Shown in pieces: positions 45,012 through 54,460 of a DNA stretch of 64,000 bases. The first letter of the stretch is position 1; every line of letters begins with the position of its first letter. Position numbers and translations under genes: made by a program. Below the pieces are notes generated by a model, which saw nothing but the letters and a program-made list of their open reading frames with translations, was not told where the DNA came from and made no database searches. Origin of the DNA: Streptosporangiaceae bacterium (lineage in GTDB: Bacteria; Actinomycetota; Actinomycetes; Streptosporangiales; Streptosporangiaceae); contig JAFAZE010000015.1 of NCBI GenBank assembly GCA_019239975.1, positions 18,638 to 82,637 on the forward strand, given 5' to 3'.

Positions 45012-45968
45012 TCAGCTTACCCGCCACCCCCACCACGCGCAGCCAGCCTCCCGCAGCGCCTCGCGGATCGTGTGCGCCACCTCCTCCGCCTGGTAACGGA
45101 CCACGAACGCGGGGAACCGCAGCACCTGGTAACCGCCGAGCCGGAAGTCGTTGTCCCTGCTCATGTCGTCCCAGTACGCCAGCGCGTCCATGTGCGCCGC
45201 GCCGTCGACCTCCGCGATCACCTTCGCCTTCTCCCACACCGCGTCCAGCCACCTGCGCCGGCCGCGCGAGTCGCGGCGCCCCGCCTGCCGGTCTGGCTCG
45301 GGAAGCCCGAAACGGCGGACCACCTGCCGGGTGAAGTCGAGCTCGGACAGCGCGTGCGCACCGCCCGCGATGTCCTCGAGCGCCTCCATGATCACCTTGC
45401 GCCGCCTGAGCCTTGCGTTGCACGCGACCACGCTGATCATGTCTTCGGCCCTGACGAGCCTTTGCTGGACGCCCGCGGCCAGCACCGCCTGGGCACCCCG
45501 GTCCGTCGCCATCCACGCCGCCGCGTCCACCAGCGACCGCGCGATTCGCGTCCGTGGCGGCCGCCTTACAGGGTGGATGTCGCCGGACCCGAGCAACCGC
45601 GAATAGTGGACGACTACGGGAAAGCAGAGGCTTGCGCGCCGTATGGGCCGTGCTGCGGGGACGATGACGTGAATCGGGCGGTTGGGGAACGGCTCCCTAT
45701 CTTCGAACCCCTTCAGACCGTCGAGTATCGCGGCCGTGAGACCGCCCAGCGCTGCACCGTGACCCGCCCAGAGAACCGCAATCCACAAGATCTGCCGCTC
45801 GGTAAGAGGGCCGGACTGAGCCACCACGACACCCTTACAGGGCTTCTGCCAGCGACCAGACTTCACTCGCCAGCGAAGTTCCGCCGGAGTCAGGTACTTC
45901 AGCGCGGAGGAAGTGTCAACCACCCCATCCCGGTAGTCCACAAGGTCATCAAGGTGGAGGAATCGCAT
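45012..45968 (-). CDS. DUF559-type endonuclease-fold protein
   Basis: 318 residues from ATG 45968 (MRFLHLDDLVDYRDG). The N-terminal part resembles the wHTH/AbiEi-like region common in these proteins (LTPAELRWRVKSGRWQKPCKGVVVAQSG). The C-terminal Vsr-like/DUF559 nuclease fold shows AKVIAEVDGAAHMDALAYWDDMSRDNDFRLGGYQVLRFPAFVV, with Asp/Glu and DxxR residues of PD-(D/E)XK type. Commonly annotated as hypothetical; possibly antitoxin- or repair-related. It lies between hemL and the histidine phosphatase, with different base use (more AT at 45,540-46,010), suggesting acquisition. Confidence 0.8.
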   Translation of the reverse strand: MRFLHLDDLVDYRDGVVDTSSALKYLTPAELRWRVKSGRWQKPCKGVVVAQSGPLTERQILWIAVLWAGHGAALGGLTAAILDGLKGFEDREPFPNRPIHVIVPAARPIRRASLCFPVVVHYSRLLGSGDIHPVRRPPRTRIARSLVDAAAWMATDRGAQAVLAAGVQQRLVRAEDMISVVACNARLRRRKVIMEALEDIAGGAHALSELDFTRQVVRRFGLPEPDRQAGRRDSRGRRRWLDAVWEKAKVIAEVDGAAHMDALAYWDDMSRDNDFRLGGYQVLRFPAFVVRYQAEEVAHTIREALREAGCAWWGWRVS

Positions 45969-46098
45969 AAAGCGAGGCTGCCGCGAAGCCCCGGAGGTGT
46001 CAGCACCCAATTACGGTCTGTGGATAACCGGTACCGGGGAAGCACTTCCTGTGGACAACGATTTGCGCCGACGTTGCCTGCGCCGCATACTAAGTGAG

Positions 46099-46144
46099 TT
46101 TGTCTGCACTTTCTGTCGCTATAGCAGCGGTTACCGCAGACAAA
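46099..46144. repeat. 9-bp inverted repeat downstream of hemL
   Basis: Arms TTTGTCTGC (46,099-46,107) and GCAGACAAA (46,136-46,144) flank a smaller CGCTATAGCAGCG element. Located between the hemL stop and the DUF559 gene; a terminator or operator is possible but no T-run is seen. Confidence 0.35.
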
Positions 46145-46166
46145 TGTGGCCGCGCCGCGGACGAAG

Positions 46167-47462
46167 CTATGCGTTCAGGGCGGCGGCGGCCGCGCGGGCG
46201 GCCGCTGGGAGGGCGCTGGCGATGCGCGTTAGCGCCTCGTCGTCGTGGGCGGCGGAGACGAACCACGCCTCGTAGGGGGACGGGGGCAGGTAGACGCCCG
46301 CGTCGAGCATCGAGTGGAAGAACGCGGCGTACGCCTCCGGGGACTGCGCGCGTGCGTCGTCGAAGTTCAGCACCGGGGCGGTGCGGCCCATGTACACCGA
46401 GAACAGGTTTCCGGCTTGGGAGAGGAAGTGCGGGACGCCCGCCTCGGTGAGCGCCGAGGACACCAGCTTGGACAGTGCGGCGGAGAAGGAGTCGACGGCG
46501 GCGTACACGTCGGGTGTGCAGCCGCGGAGCGTCGCCAGGCCGGCGGCGACCGCGAGCGGGTTGCCGGACAGCGTGCCCGCCTGGTAGACGGGGCCGGCCG
46601 GGGCGAGCCTGGACATGATGGAGGCGCGGCCGCCGAACGCGGCGCAGGGCAGGCCGCCGCCCATCACCTTGCCGAACGTCGTGAGGTCGCCGTCGACGCC
46701 GTCGACGCCGTACCAGCCGGTGGATGTCACGCGGAAGCCGGTGAGCACCTCGTCCATGATCAGCAGTGCGCCGGCCGGCCGGCACAGCGACTGGAGCAGC
46801 GCGTTGAACCCGCCGGCGGGCGGCACGATTCCCATGTTGGCCGGGCACGCCTCCGTGATCACACAGGCGATCTCGGCGCCGCGGGAGGCGAACAGGGCGG
46901 TGACGGCCTCGGCGTCGTTGTAGGGCAGCACGATGGTGTCGGCGGCGGAGGCGCCGGTCACGCCGGGCGAGTCGGGCAGCCCGAACGTGGCCACGCCGGA
47001 TCCGGCCGCCACGAGCAGCGCGTCGACGTGGCCGTGGTAGCAGCCGGCGAACTTCACGACCAGGGAGCGCCCGGTGTAGCCGCGGGCGAGGCGCAGCGCG
47101 GACATCGTGGCCTCGGTGCCGGAGTTGACCAGCCGGACCTGTTCCGCCGGCGCGCGCGCCGCGATCTCCGACGCGAGGTCCACCTCGCCGGGCGTGGGTG
47201 TCCCGAAGGATGTCCCGTTCACCAGGGCTTCGGAGACGGCGGACACGACGGCCGGGTGGGCATGCCCGAGGATCATCGGCCCCCAGGAGCACACCAGGTC
47301 AACATAGTCACGGCCGTCGGCGTCGTAGAGGTAGGCGCCCGCGCCGCTCACCATGAACCGTGGTACGCCGCCGACCGCCCCGAAGGCGCGTACCGGGGAG
47401 TTGACGCCGCCCGGCGTGACCTGCAGCGCCCTGGCGAACAGCGAGTCCGACCGGTCCGTCAC
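46167..47462 (-). CDS. hemL: Glutamate-1-semialdehyde 2,1-aminomutase HemL
   Basis: 431 residues from GTG 47462, which overlaps the prim-pol stop (GTGA). The PLP Lys is in [17 protein letters not shown] (about residue 266); [22 protein letters not shown] and [13 protein letters not shown] are family blocks. It converts glutamate-1-semialdehyde to 5-aminolevulinate, the last C5-pathway step. Longer reading frames upstream (to 47885) are shadows of the prim-pol gene. Confidence 0.97.
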   Translation of the reverse strand: MTDRSDSLFARALQVTPGGVNSPVRAFGAVGGVPRFMVSGAGAYLYDADGRDYVDLVCSWGPMILGHAHPAVVSAVSEALVNGTSFGTPTPGEVDLASEIAARAPAEQVRLVNSGTEATMSALRLARGYTGRSLVVKFAGCYHGHVDALLVAAGSGVATFGLPDSPGVTGASAADTIVLPYNDAEAVTALFASRGAEIACVITEACPANMGIVPPAGGFNALLQSLCRPAGALLIMDEVLTGFRVTSTGWYGVDGVDGDLTTFGKVMGGGLPCAAFGGRASIMSRLAPAGPVYQAGTLSGNPLAVAAGLATLRGCTPDVYAAVDSFSAALSKLVSSALTEAGVPHFLSQAGNLFSVYMGRTAPVLNFDDARAQSPEAYAAFFHSMLDAGVYLPPSPYEAWFVSAAHDDEALTRIASALPAAARAAAAALNA

Positions 47463-48142
47463 GGGAAGCGCGCCTCCTCGCCGCAGGCGTCCGCCAGGAA
47501 CTCGAGCAGCCGCAGCGCGTCCGGCAGCGGGTGGTCGGCCGGCGGCCTGATCCAGCTGGCGGCCAGGCCGGCGCCGTAGCAGGACGGCGGGGCAAGCACG
47601 TAGCTGTCGCGGCAGTGCCAGCGCAGTGATCCGCGCTGGCTGAAGGTGTCCGGCGAGCTGTCCAGGCCGCAGGACCACCACTCGTCCTCGTCGGCGGGCG
47701 CGCCCCTGGTCATGACGTAGAAGTGCATGCGCTCGGAACCCAGGACCGCGACGGGCCCTGTCAGCAGGCCAGCGCCGCGCATCCTGGCCAGCGCGGACGC
47801 GCCGGCCGCCGCGGGCACGTCGAGCACGTCGAAGACACGGCCGGTGATCAGGATGATGCTGGCCTCCGGGCAGGCGCGCCACCATTCACCGATCGCGGCG
47901 ATGTCCACGGTGGCCTGCATCTGCCACGCAGGTGAGGCGGGATGGGCGCCGGGCGCCGGGCAGCCGACGCGATCGCAGGAACAGGCGCGGCCGGCCTCGG
48001 CCATGCCGGGGGTATCGCGGCCGGGGTGCACGCCCACGCACAGCGGCCAGCCCATGGACGCGTAACGCTCGGCCGCCGCGCCGAGCGGCTGCTGCCGCTC
48101 GGTGGCCCGCCGCCGGCCGCGCCGCCGCATCACTTGCACCAT
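47459..48142 (-). CDS. Bifunctional DNA primase/polymerase N-terminal-like protein (prim-pol)
   Basis: 227 residues. [34 protein letters not shown] is the zinc-like Cys motif typical of this family, followed by [18 protein letters not shown] and [32 protein letters not shown]. It is a stand-alone domain, without helicase or replication genes, and is often found next to hemL in actinomycetes. The acidic catalytic pair expected of active prim-pols reads FDVLDVP. Role unknown; genuine primase activity is doubtful. Confidence 0.85.
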   Translation of the reverse strand: MVQVMRRRGRRRATERQQPLGAAAERYASMGWPLCVGVHPGRDTPGMAEAGRACSCDRVGCPAPGAHPASPAWQMQATVDIAAIGEWWRACPEASIILITGRVFDVLDVPAAAGASALARMRGAGLLTGPVAVLGSERMHFYVMTRGAPADEDEWWSCGLDSSPDTFSQRGSLRWHCRDSYVLAPPSCYGAGLAASWIRPPADHPLPDALRLLEFLADACGEEARFP

Positions 48143-48307
48143 GGGCCCGAACTCCTGTCAATCCGCCCGTATCCGCTTTGCGCCGACGATCGCGGTCCCG
48201 TCGCCGCGCCGCGGCCTGGTCGCCACGCCGGATGACCGTGGGTGACGGCCACCGCTCGACCTCGTCACCTATCGTATGGCAGACACCACTGGCCGTTCGG
48301 GATATTG

Positions 48308-49291
48308 CTACCGAAGATGCCGGGCAACCTCGGTCGCCCAGTAGCTGAGGACGACCGACGCGCCGGCCCTGCGGATCGCGGTGAGCGTCTCCATGATCGC
48401 CCTGTCGCGGTCCAGCCAGCCGTTGGCGGCGGCCGCCTCCACCATCGCGAACTCGCCGCTGACCTGGTAGGCGGCCACCGGGAGCTGTACGGTGTCCGCG
48501 ACCCGGCGGATGATGTCGAGGTAGGCCAGCGCCGGCTTGACCATCACCATGTCGGCGCCCTCGGCGATGTCCAGCGCGACCTCGCGCAGCGCTTCCTCCG
48601 CGTTCGCTGGGTCCTGCTGGTAGCCGGCCCGGTCGCCGAACCGCGGAGCGCCCTCGGCGGCCTCGCGGAACGGCCCGTAGAACGACGAGGCGTACTTCGC
48701 CGAGTACGCGCAGATGGCGGTGTCCGGGTAGCCGGCGCCGTCCAGCGCCGCCCTGATCGCCCCGACCTGGCCGTCCATCATCCCGCTCGGCGCGATCACG
48801 GCCGCTCCCGCGGCCGCCTGCGCGATCGCGGTCGCCGCGTACCGTTCCAGGGTCGCGTCGTTGTCCACGTCGCCGGCCGGGGTGACGATCCCGCAGTGCC
48901 CGTGGTCGGTGTACTCGCACAGGCACAGGTCGGCCATGACGACGAGCGCGTCGCCCGCTTCGGCCCGCAGGTCGGACAGCGCGAGCTGGGAGATGCCCGC
49001 CGGGTCGTCGGCCGCCGACCCGCGGCCGTCCTTGGCGGCGGGCACGCCGAACACGATCACGCCGCCCACGCCGGCCTGCGCGGCCTCCGCGGCCGCCTTC
49101 CGCAGGCTGTCCCTGGTGTGCTGGACGACGCCGGGCATCGATCCGATCGGCCGCGGCTCGGTGATGCCCTCCTTGATGAAGACCGGCAGCACCAGGTCGG
49201 CCGGGCGCAGGCTGGTCTGCGCGACGAGCCGGCGCAGCGCTGGCGTGCGGCGGAGACGGCGGAGACGGACTTCCGGGTATCCGGTGCTCAT
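48308..49291 (-). CDS. hemB: Delta-aminolevulinic acid dehydratase (porphobilinogen synthase)
   Basis: 327 residues from ATG 49291 with a strong GAGGAGG Shine-Dalgarno. The zinc-type Cys triad is present ([14 protein letters not shown]). Catalytic Lys residues lie in [13 protein letters not shown] (about 197) and [12 protein letters not shown] (about 252). It condenses two aminolevulinates to porphobilinogen. It lies 70 bp downstream of cobA-hemD and 165 bp upstream of the prim-pol gene. Confidence 0.97.
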   Translation of the reverse strand: MSTGYPEVRLRRLRRTPALRRLVAQTSLRPADLVLPVFIKEGITEPRPIGSMPGVVQHTRDSLRKAAAEAAQAGVGGVIVFGVPAAKDGRGSAADDPAGISQLALSDLRAEAGDALVVMADLCLCEYTDHGHCGIVTPAGDVDNDATLERYAATAIAQAAAGAAVIAPSGMMDGQVGAIRAALDGAGYPDTAICAYSAKYASSFYGPFREAAEGAPRFGDRAGYQQDPANAEEALREVALDIAEGADMVMVKPALAYLDIIRRVADTVQLPVAAYQVSGEFAMVEAAAANGWLDRDRAIMETLTAIRRAGASVVLSYWATEVARHLR

Positions 49292-49361
49292 GACGGCCTC
49301 CTCGGCATCTCGTAACGCCTTTCTGGCACCTGGTGAGGCACGCCCAGCGGAGTGGGCGGGC

Positions 49362-50915
49362 TCAGCGCAGCCGGCGGCGGCCGCCACGGCGGCGCTCGCT
49401 CGGGCGCCGCACCGGCTCGCCCGCCTCCAGCGCGGCGGCGCGCAGCCCGGCGCCGTACTCGGCGACCGCGTCGACGAGCGCCGTCATGGACGGCTTGGGC
49501 GCCGTCACGTCCACCCGCAGGCCGAACTCGGCGGCCGTCTTGGCTGTCTGCGGGCCGATGACGCCGATGACCGTCACCGCGTGCGGCTTGCCGGCGATGC
49601 CGACCAGGTTCCTGACGGTCGAGGAGGAGGTGAACAGCACGGCGTCGAAGCCGCCGCCCTTGATCGCCTCGCGTACCGGCGCGGGCGGCGGCGCCGCGCG
49701 GACGGTACGGTACGCGGTCACGTCCTCCGCCTCCCAGCCGAGCTCGGACAGCCGCGCGACCAGCGTCTCGGTGGCGATGTCCGCCCTGGGCAGCAGCACC
49801 CGGTTGATCGGGTCGAGCAGGTCGTCGTAGGGCGGCCACGCGGCCGCGAGCCCTTCCGCCGACTGCTGGCCCTCGGGCACCAGGTCGGGCCTGATCCCGA
49901 AGTCGAGCAGCGCGGCCGCTGTCTGCTCGCCCACCGCGGCGACCTTGATGCCCGCGAACGCGCGGGCGTCGAGGCCGTACTCCTCGAACTTCTCGCGGAC
50001 GGCGCGGACCGCGTTGACCGACGTGAACGCCACCCACTGAAACCGGCCGGTGACGAGCCCCTTGACCGCGCGCTCCATCTGCTGCGGCGTGCGCGGCGGC
50101 TCGACCGCGATCGTCGGCACCTCCTCGGGCACCGCGCCGTACTCGCGCAGCCGGTCCGAGACGAAGGTGGCCTGCTCCCTGGTCCGCGGCACCAGCACCC
50201 GCCAGCCGAACAGCGGCTTGGTCTCGTACCAGGAGACACGGTTCCGCGGCGACACCGCCTCGCCGACGACGGCCACCGCGCGGCCCCGGGTGGTTGCCAC
50301 GGACACGCCCGCCGCCTTCAGGTCCGGCGCGATACGGCCGAGCGTGGTGACGACCGTCTGCTGATCCGTGGTCGTCCCGCCCCAGGTGATGGCGAACGGC
50401 GTGGCCTCGGGCCAGCCGACGGCGATCAGCATCTTGCCGAGGTCCGCCGGCGCCGCGTCCGCGCCCAGCACGACCAGGGTGCCGGGCCCGTGCGCGACCC
50501 GGCTGGCCTCGGCGGCGTGGATCACCCGCATCTCGCCGTTGCCGTCGCTGGTGAGCGGGATGCCGGCGTAGGCCGGGACGGCGGTGAGCGCGGGGACTCC
50601 CGGCACGATCTCGAACCGCACCTTCGCCTCGGCGCAGGCCAGCGCTTCGGGCCCCGCGCCGTTCAGCAGCGGATCACCCTCGTACAGCCTGACGACGAGC
50701 TGGCCGGCCTTCGCCGCCTCGATGAGCTGGCCGGTCTCCCCCGGCTTCACGACCTGGGCGTCCGGGCCGAGGAGGTGCCGAACGCGGTCCGCCAGCTCGT
50801 CCGGCGCCACCAGCAGGGCCGCCGCGCCGAGCAGGCGCGCCGCGCGTACCGTCAGCAGGCCCTCATCGCCGGGACCGGCGCCCGTGAAGGCGACCCAGCC
50901 GTCCTTTTCACTCAC
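49362..50915 (-). CDS. Uroporphyrinogen-III methyltransferase / uroporphyrinogen-III synthase fusion
   Basis: 517 residues. The N-terminal tetrapyrrole methylase (CobA/SUMT-like; [47 protein letters not shown]) is followed by a HemD synthase ([54 protein letters not shown]). The methylase half lacks the usual VRLKxGDPxxFGRG form (reads [14 protein letters not shown]) and so may be modified. The HemD part cyclises hydroxymethylbilane. GTG start overlaps the hemC stop by one base (TAGTG). Confidence 0.94.
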   Translation of the reverse strand: MSEKDGWVAFTGAGPGDEGLLTVRAARLLGAAALLVAPDELADRVRHLLGPDAQVVKPGETGQLIEAAKAGQLVVRLYEGDPLLNGAGPEALACAEAKVRFEIVPGVPALTAVPAYAGIPLTSDGNGEMRVIHAAEASRVAHGPGTLVVLGADAAPADLGKMLIAVGWPEATPFAITWGGTTTDQQTVVTTLGRIAPDLKAAGVSVATTRGRAVAVVGEAVSPRNRVSWYETKPLFGWRVLVPRTREQATFVSDRLREYGAVPEEVPTIAVEPPRTPQQMERAVKGLVTGRFQWVAFTSVNAVRAVREKFEEYGLDARAFAGIKVAAVGEQTAAALLDFGIRPDLVPEGQQSAEGLAAAWPPYDDLLDPINRVLLPRADIATETLVARLSELGWEAEDVTAYRTVRAAPPPAPVREAIKGGGFDAVLFTSSSTVRNLVGIAGKPHAVTVIGVIGPQTAKTAAEFGLRVDVTAPKPSMTALVDAVAEYGAGLRAAALEAGEPVRRPSERRRGGRRRLR

Positions 50916-51847
50916 TACGCATCATCCCTGTCGCTCTTCGCGATCATCAGCTCCGCTGCGCCTTGTGCCAGCATTTTTGCCGCGAGATCACGTCCCAGTC
51001 GCTCCGCGTCCGCCGTCGCCGCCTCGCCGTGCTCACGCAGCGCCCGCGTTCCGCCGAGCACCGCACCGTCGAGCCGGAGCAGGCCCGTTCCCGCCGCGGG
51101 CGCGGCGAACCCGCCGACGGGCGCGCTGCACCCAGCCTCGAGCGCGGCGAGCATGCTTCTCTCGGCGGTGACCGCGGCGCGGCTGGCCTCGTCGTCGACC
51201 GCGGCGAGCAGCTCCGCGAGGCCGGCGGCCCCGGCGCGGCATTCGACGGCGAGGGCGCCCTGGCCGGGCGCCGGGAGCATCTCCTCGGGCTCGAAGATCT
51301 GGCTGACCGCGTCCAGGCAGCCGATCCTCGCCAGGCCCGCGTAGGCGAGCACCACCGCGTCGAGCTCGCCCGACGCGACCTTGGTCAGCCGGGTGTTCGC
51401 GTTGCCGCGGATGGGGACGCACACGATGTCACCGCGCAGCAGCTGAAGCTGCGCGGCCCGCCGCGGCGACCCGGTGCCGACCAGGGCGCCGGCGGGCAGA
51501 TCGGCCAGCTTGGCGCCGTCGCGGGCCACCAGAGCGTCCCGCGGGTCGTCCCGCGCCGGGACCGCGGCGAGCGCGATGCCGTTCGCCGCGCCGGTCGGCA
51601 GGTCCTTCAGCGAGTGCACGGCGATGTCCACGCTGCCGGCGAGCAGGCTCTCCCGCAGCGCGCTGACGAAGACACCGGTGCCGCCGATCTGGGTGAGCTG
51701 CGCGCGGCTGACGTCGCCGAGGGTGGTCACGCCCACGATCTCCGCCTGACGGCCGGTGCGCTCGGCGATGAGGTCCGCCACGTGGCGGGACTGCGCGATG
51801 GCCATCGGGCTCTTGCGGCTGCCCAGCCGCAAGATCGGCATGTTCAC
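50915..51847 (-). CDS. hemC: Porphobilinogen deaminase (hydroxymethylbilane synthase)
   Basis: 310 residues. LRLGSRKSPMAIAQSRHVADLI opens the protein; LKDLPT, GTGSPRRAAQL and RGNANTRL bind the growing chain; the dipyrromethane cofactor attaches to Cys in EAGCSAPVGG (about residue 241). It polymerises four porphobilinogens. Three bases separate it from the hemA stop. Confidence 0.97.
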   Translation of the reverse strand: MNMPILRLGSRKSPMAIAQSRHVADLIAERTGRQAEIVGVTTLGDVSRAQLTQIGGTGVFVSALRESLLAGSVDIAVHSLKDLPTGAANGIALAAVPARDDPRDALVARDGAKLADLPAGALVGTGSPRRAAQLQLLRGDIVCVPIRGNANTRLTKVASGELDAVVLAYAGLARIGCLDAVSQIFEPEEMLPAPGQGALAVECRAGAAGLAELLAAVDDEASRAAVTAERSMLAALEAGCSAPVGGFAAPAAGTGLLRLDGAVLGGTRALREHGEAATADAERLGRDLAAKMLAQGAAELMIAKSDRDDA

Positions 51848-51850
51848 TCC

Positions 51851-53248
51851 TCACCCCTCCTGATCGGCCGCGCGGGATTCGACTTCGGCGCGCGTCACGG
51901 CCTCGACCGCACGCGGGTCCAGATCGAACAGCACCCTCAGCGCCGTCGCGTACTCCTCGCCTCCGGGGGAACCCGCGAGCTCCTTCACCCGCACGGTCGG
52001 CGCATGCAACAGCTTGTCTACCACTCGCCGCACCGTCTGGGCTATTTCTTCGAGCGCGTGCCCGCTCAGCCGGTCGTCGTTCAGCCGGCCGGCCAGCCTG
52101 TCCAGTTCGGCGTCCACGACCTTGGCGGCCTTCGCGCGCAGCGCGACGACCGTGGGCGTGACCCGTGCCGCGTGTATCGCGGAGCTGTAAGCGGCGAACT
52201 CCTCCTCGACGATCGCGCGGACCGCGGCCACGTCGTCGGCGTGTACGGCGGCCTCACCGCTCTGGCTGAGCGCGTCCATGCCGATCACGCTTACGCCGCC
52301 GAGCTCAGCGGCCGCGGGGTCCACGTCACGGGGCATCGCGAGGTCGAGCAGGATGAGTTCCGCGTGTTCCGCGTTCGGCTCGGCGCCGGGCCGCGCGGCC
52401 GCGGCGCCCGCGCCCCGGGCCGCGGTGCGGAGGCTCAGCGCGGCGGCGACCACCGGCGCGGTCACCACCAGGCCTGCCGCACCGGTGCAGGAGATGACCA
52501 CGTCCGCCCCGGCCATCGCGGCCGGCAGCGCGGCCAGGTCGGCCACTGCCCCGCCGGCCGCTGCCGCCAGACGTTCGGCGTGCTGGCGGGTGCGGTTGGC
52601 GACGACGATGCGCGCCGCGCCGCTGCGCGCGGCGGTGGCCACCGCGAGGGCGCTCATCGAGCCGGCGCCGATCACGAGCACGCCGCGCCCGGCGAGCGGC
52701 GGACCGGGCGCGGCCCCGAGCCGCGCCGCCGCGAGCTCGATCCCGACGCTGACCAGGCTGACGCCCAGCCGGTCGATGCCGGTTTCCGCGCGGGCGCGCT
52801 TGCCGGTGCGCAGCGCCGCGCGGCCGAGGTCACCGAGCACCCTGCCCAGCGTGCCGTGGTCACGGGCCGCCTTGAGCGCCGAACGCACCTGCCCGAGGAT
52901 CTGGTCCTCGCCCACCACCATGGAATCCAGGCCGCTGGCGACCGCGAGCAGATGCTGCACGGCGCGGTCCTCGTAGTGCACGTACAGGCTGCCGGTCAGC
53001 TCGGCGGACGGGATGCCGGAATAACGGGACAGCAGCTCGCAGATCGCTGTCACACCGCTGTGGAACCTGTTCACCTCGGTGTAGACCTCCACGCGGTTGC
53101 ACGTGGAGATCACGAAGACCTCGGTAACGTCCGCGGCGTGCGCCACGTCCTGCAGGAGCTTGCCGAGCGTGTCGCCGCTGACCGCCGCCCGCTCCAGGGT
53201 CGCGACCGGCGCGCTCTTGTGGCTGAGGCCAACGACGAGCACACTCAC
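51851..53248 (-). CDS. hemA: Glutamyl-tRNA reductase
   Basis: 465 residues from GTG 53248 (VSVLVVGLSHKSAPV); the longer frame to 53332 is unneeded. Catalytic Cys is in STCNRVEVY (about residue 50). NADPH domain GAGSMSALAVATAA and the C-terminal dimerisation helices are present. An Ala/Gly/Pro insert (ARGAGAAAARPGAEP) interrupts the Rossmann part. First committed step of C5 haem synthesis, just after rex, the usual redox-linked arrangement. Confidence 0.97.
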   Translation of the reverse strand: MSVLVVGLSHKSAPVATLERAAVSGDTLGKLLQDVAHAADVTEVFVISTCNRVEVYTEVNRFHSGVTAICELLSRYSGIPSAELTGSLYVHYEDRAVQHLLAVASGLDSMVVGEDQILGQVRSALKAARDHGTLGRVLGDLGRAALRTGKRARAETGIDRLGVSLVSVGIELAAARLGAAPGPPLAGRGVLVIGAGSMSALAVATAARSGAARIVVANRTRQHAERLAAAAGGAVADLAALPAAMAGADVVISCTGAAGLVVTAPVVAAALSLRTAARGAGAAAARPGAEPNAEHAELILLDLAMPRDVDPAAAELGGVSVIGMDALSQSGEAAVHADDVAAVRAIVEEEFAAYSSAIHAARVTPTVVALRAKAAKVVDAELDRLAGRLNDDRLSGHALEEIAQTVRRVVDKLLHAPTVRVKELAGSPGGEEYATALRVLFDLDPRAVEAVTRAEVESRAADQEG

Positions 53249-53258
53249 TGTCCACCGC

Positions 53259-53984
53259 CTACGCTTCTGCCACCGCGGGTCCCGCCAGCTGACCGACCCG
53301 GGCGGCGGACCGCCGCTGGGCGTGGAAGGCAAGGATCTGCAACTCGATCGATAGGTCGACCTTACGCACGTCTACTCCATCCGGCACCGTCAATACGAGT
53401 GGGGCGAAGTTGAGGATGCTGGTCACGCCCGCGGCGACAAGCCGGTCGCACACGGCCTGAGCGGAGGCGGCGGGCGTCGCGATCGCTCCAATCGCCACGT
53501 TCTGGCTGGCCACCACCGCCTCGAGTTCGTCCGCGTGGCTGACGACCAGCCTGCCGATCTTGCGGCCGACCAGGGCGGGATCGGAATCGAGCAGCGCGGC
53601 GATCCGGAAGCCGCGGGAGGCGAAGCCGCCGTAGTTCGCCAGCGCACGGCCGAGGTTTCCGGCGCCGACTATGACCACCGGCCAGCTCTGTGTCAGGCCC
53701 AGAGCCCGGGACACCTGGTACACGAGATAGTCAACGTCATAACCGACGCCCCTGATCCCGTACGAGCCAAGGTGGGAAAGATCCTTGCGCAGCTTCGCCG
53801 AGTTCACTCCCGCCGCGGTCGCGAGCTCGTCGCTCGCGACGGTGGTGACCCCCCGCTCGGCCAGCGCGTACAGCGCGCGAAGGTACACCGGCAGGCGCGC
53901 CACCGTTGCTTCGGGTATTCCCCCATCCCAGGAACGGTCCCCCGGCTGGTCTCCGGCGTCTGGCTGAGCGAGGGTACTGGACAT
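53259..53984 (-). CDS. rex: Redox-sensing transcriptional repressor Rex
   Basis: 241 residues from ATG 53984 (GGGGAG upstream). Winged helix PEATVARLPVYLRALYALAERG...LRKDLSHLGSYGIRGVGYDV is the Rex signature. The Rossmann domain GAGNLGRALANYGGF binds NADH/NAD+. NADH releases it from DNA, de-repressing respiration and haem genes. The operator in its own leader supports autoregulation and control of the hem genes downstream. Confidence 0.96.
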   Translation of the reverse strand: MSSTLAQPDAGDQPGDRSWDGGIPEATVARLPVYLRALYALAERGVTTVASDELATAAGVNSAKLRKDLSHLGSYGIRGVGYDVDYLVYQVSRALGLTQSWPVVIVGAGNLGRALANYGGFASRGFRIAALLDSDPALVGRKIGRLVVSHADELEAVVASQNVAIGAIATPAASAQAVCDRLVAAGVTSILNFAPLVLTVPDGVDVRKVDLSIELQILAFHAQRRSAARVGQLAGPAVAEA

Positions 53985-54126
53985 GCGGCGCTCCCCGGGG
54001 GCGGATCGACGCTGTGGCGGGGCGGCCCCTGCCGGAGCCCGCTGCAGGTATGGCGGGGCTGGGCAAACCGCCGCCGGCAAGCAACCGGATCGCGATCCGC
54101 CCGCCCAGAACTCACCATACGTCGTT

Positions 54127-54144
54127 TGTGAACGGATGCACAAA
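54127..54144 (-). promoter_or_regulatory. Rex operator
   Basis: TTGTGAACGGATGCACAA matches the Rex consensus TTGTGAAnnnnTTCACAA with one mismatch in the right half-site. It lies 143 bp before the rex ATG and just downstream of the glutaredoxin-like gene. Rex binding here would link NADH level to rex-hemACDB expression. Confidence 0.8.
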
Positions 54145-54166
54145 GTCGCCGACCCGCGGCGCGGCT

Positions 54167-54457
54167 TCATGACGACGCCGTGAGCGCTGCCCGGAGCCGG
54201 GACTCCGTCACCCGCCAGAAGTCGTGCGGCACGCCGTCGACCAGGGTCACGGGGATCTTGTCCCAGTATTCCTCCAGGTCGGCGGGCGATCGGGTGATGT
54301 CACGCTCCTCCCAGCCAACGTCAAGGTCGGCGGCCACCCGTTCGATGACCGCGCGGGCGTCGTCGCAGAGGTGACACCCGGGACGGCTCAGCAGCGTGAT
54401 CCGGGGGTGTTCGCCGGACGGCGGGGTCCGGGTGCCGGGCGACTGGGCGGCGGCCAC
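54167..54457 (-). CDS. Glutaredoxin-like (thioredoxin-fold) protein
   Basis: 96 residues. SRPGCHLCDDARAVIERVA has the CxxC redox site typical of the DUF836/glutaredoxin-like group; KIPVTLVDG contains the cis-Pro. A small cytoplasmic dithiol protein usually found just ahead of rex in actinomycetes. Located 3 bp after the ABM-domain gene. Confidence 0.9.
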   Translation of the reverse strand: MAAAQSPGTRTPPSGEHPRITLLSRPGCHLCDDARAVIERVAADLDVGWEERDITRSPADLEEYWDKIPVTLVDGVPHDFWRVTESRLRAALTASS

Positions 54458-54460
54458 CGC

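Noticed and set aside
48861..53413. Two 800-codon plus-strand frames over hemB, hemD, hemC and hemA
   Set aside because: Antisense shadows of well-recognised haem genes; no family motifs.
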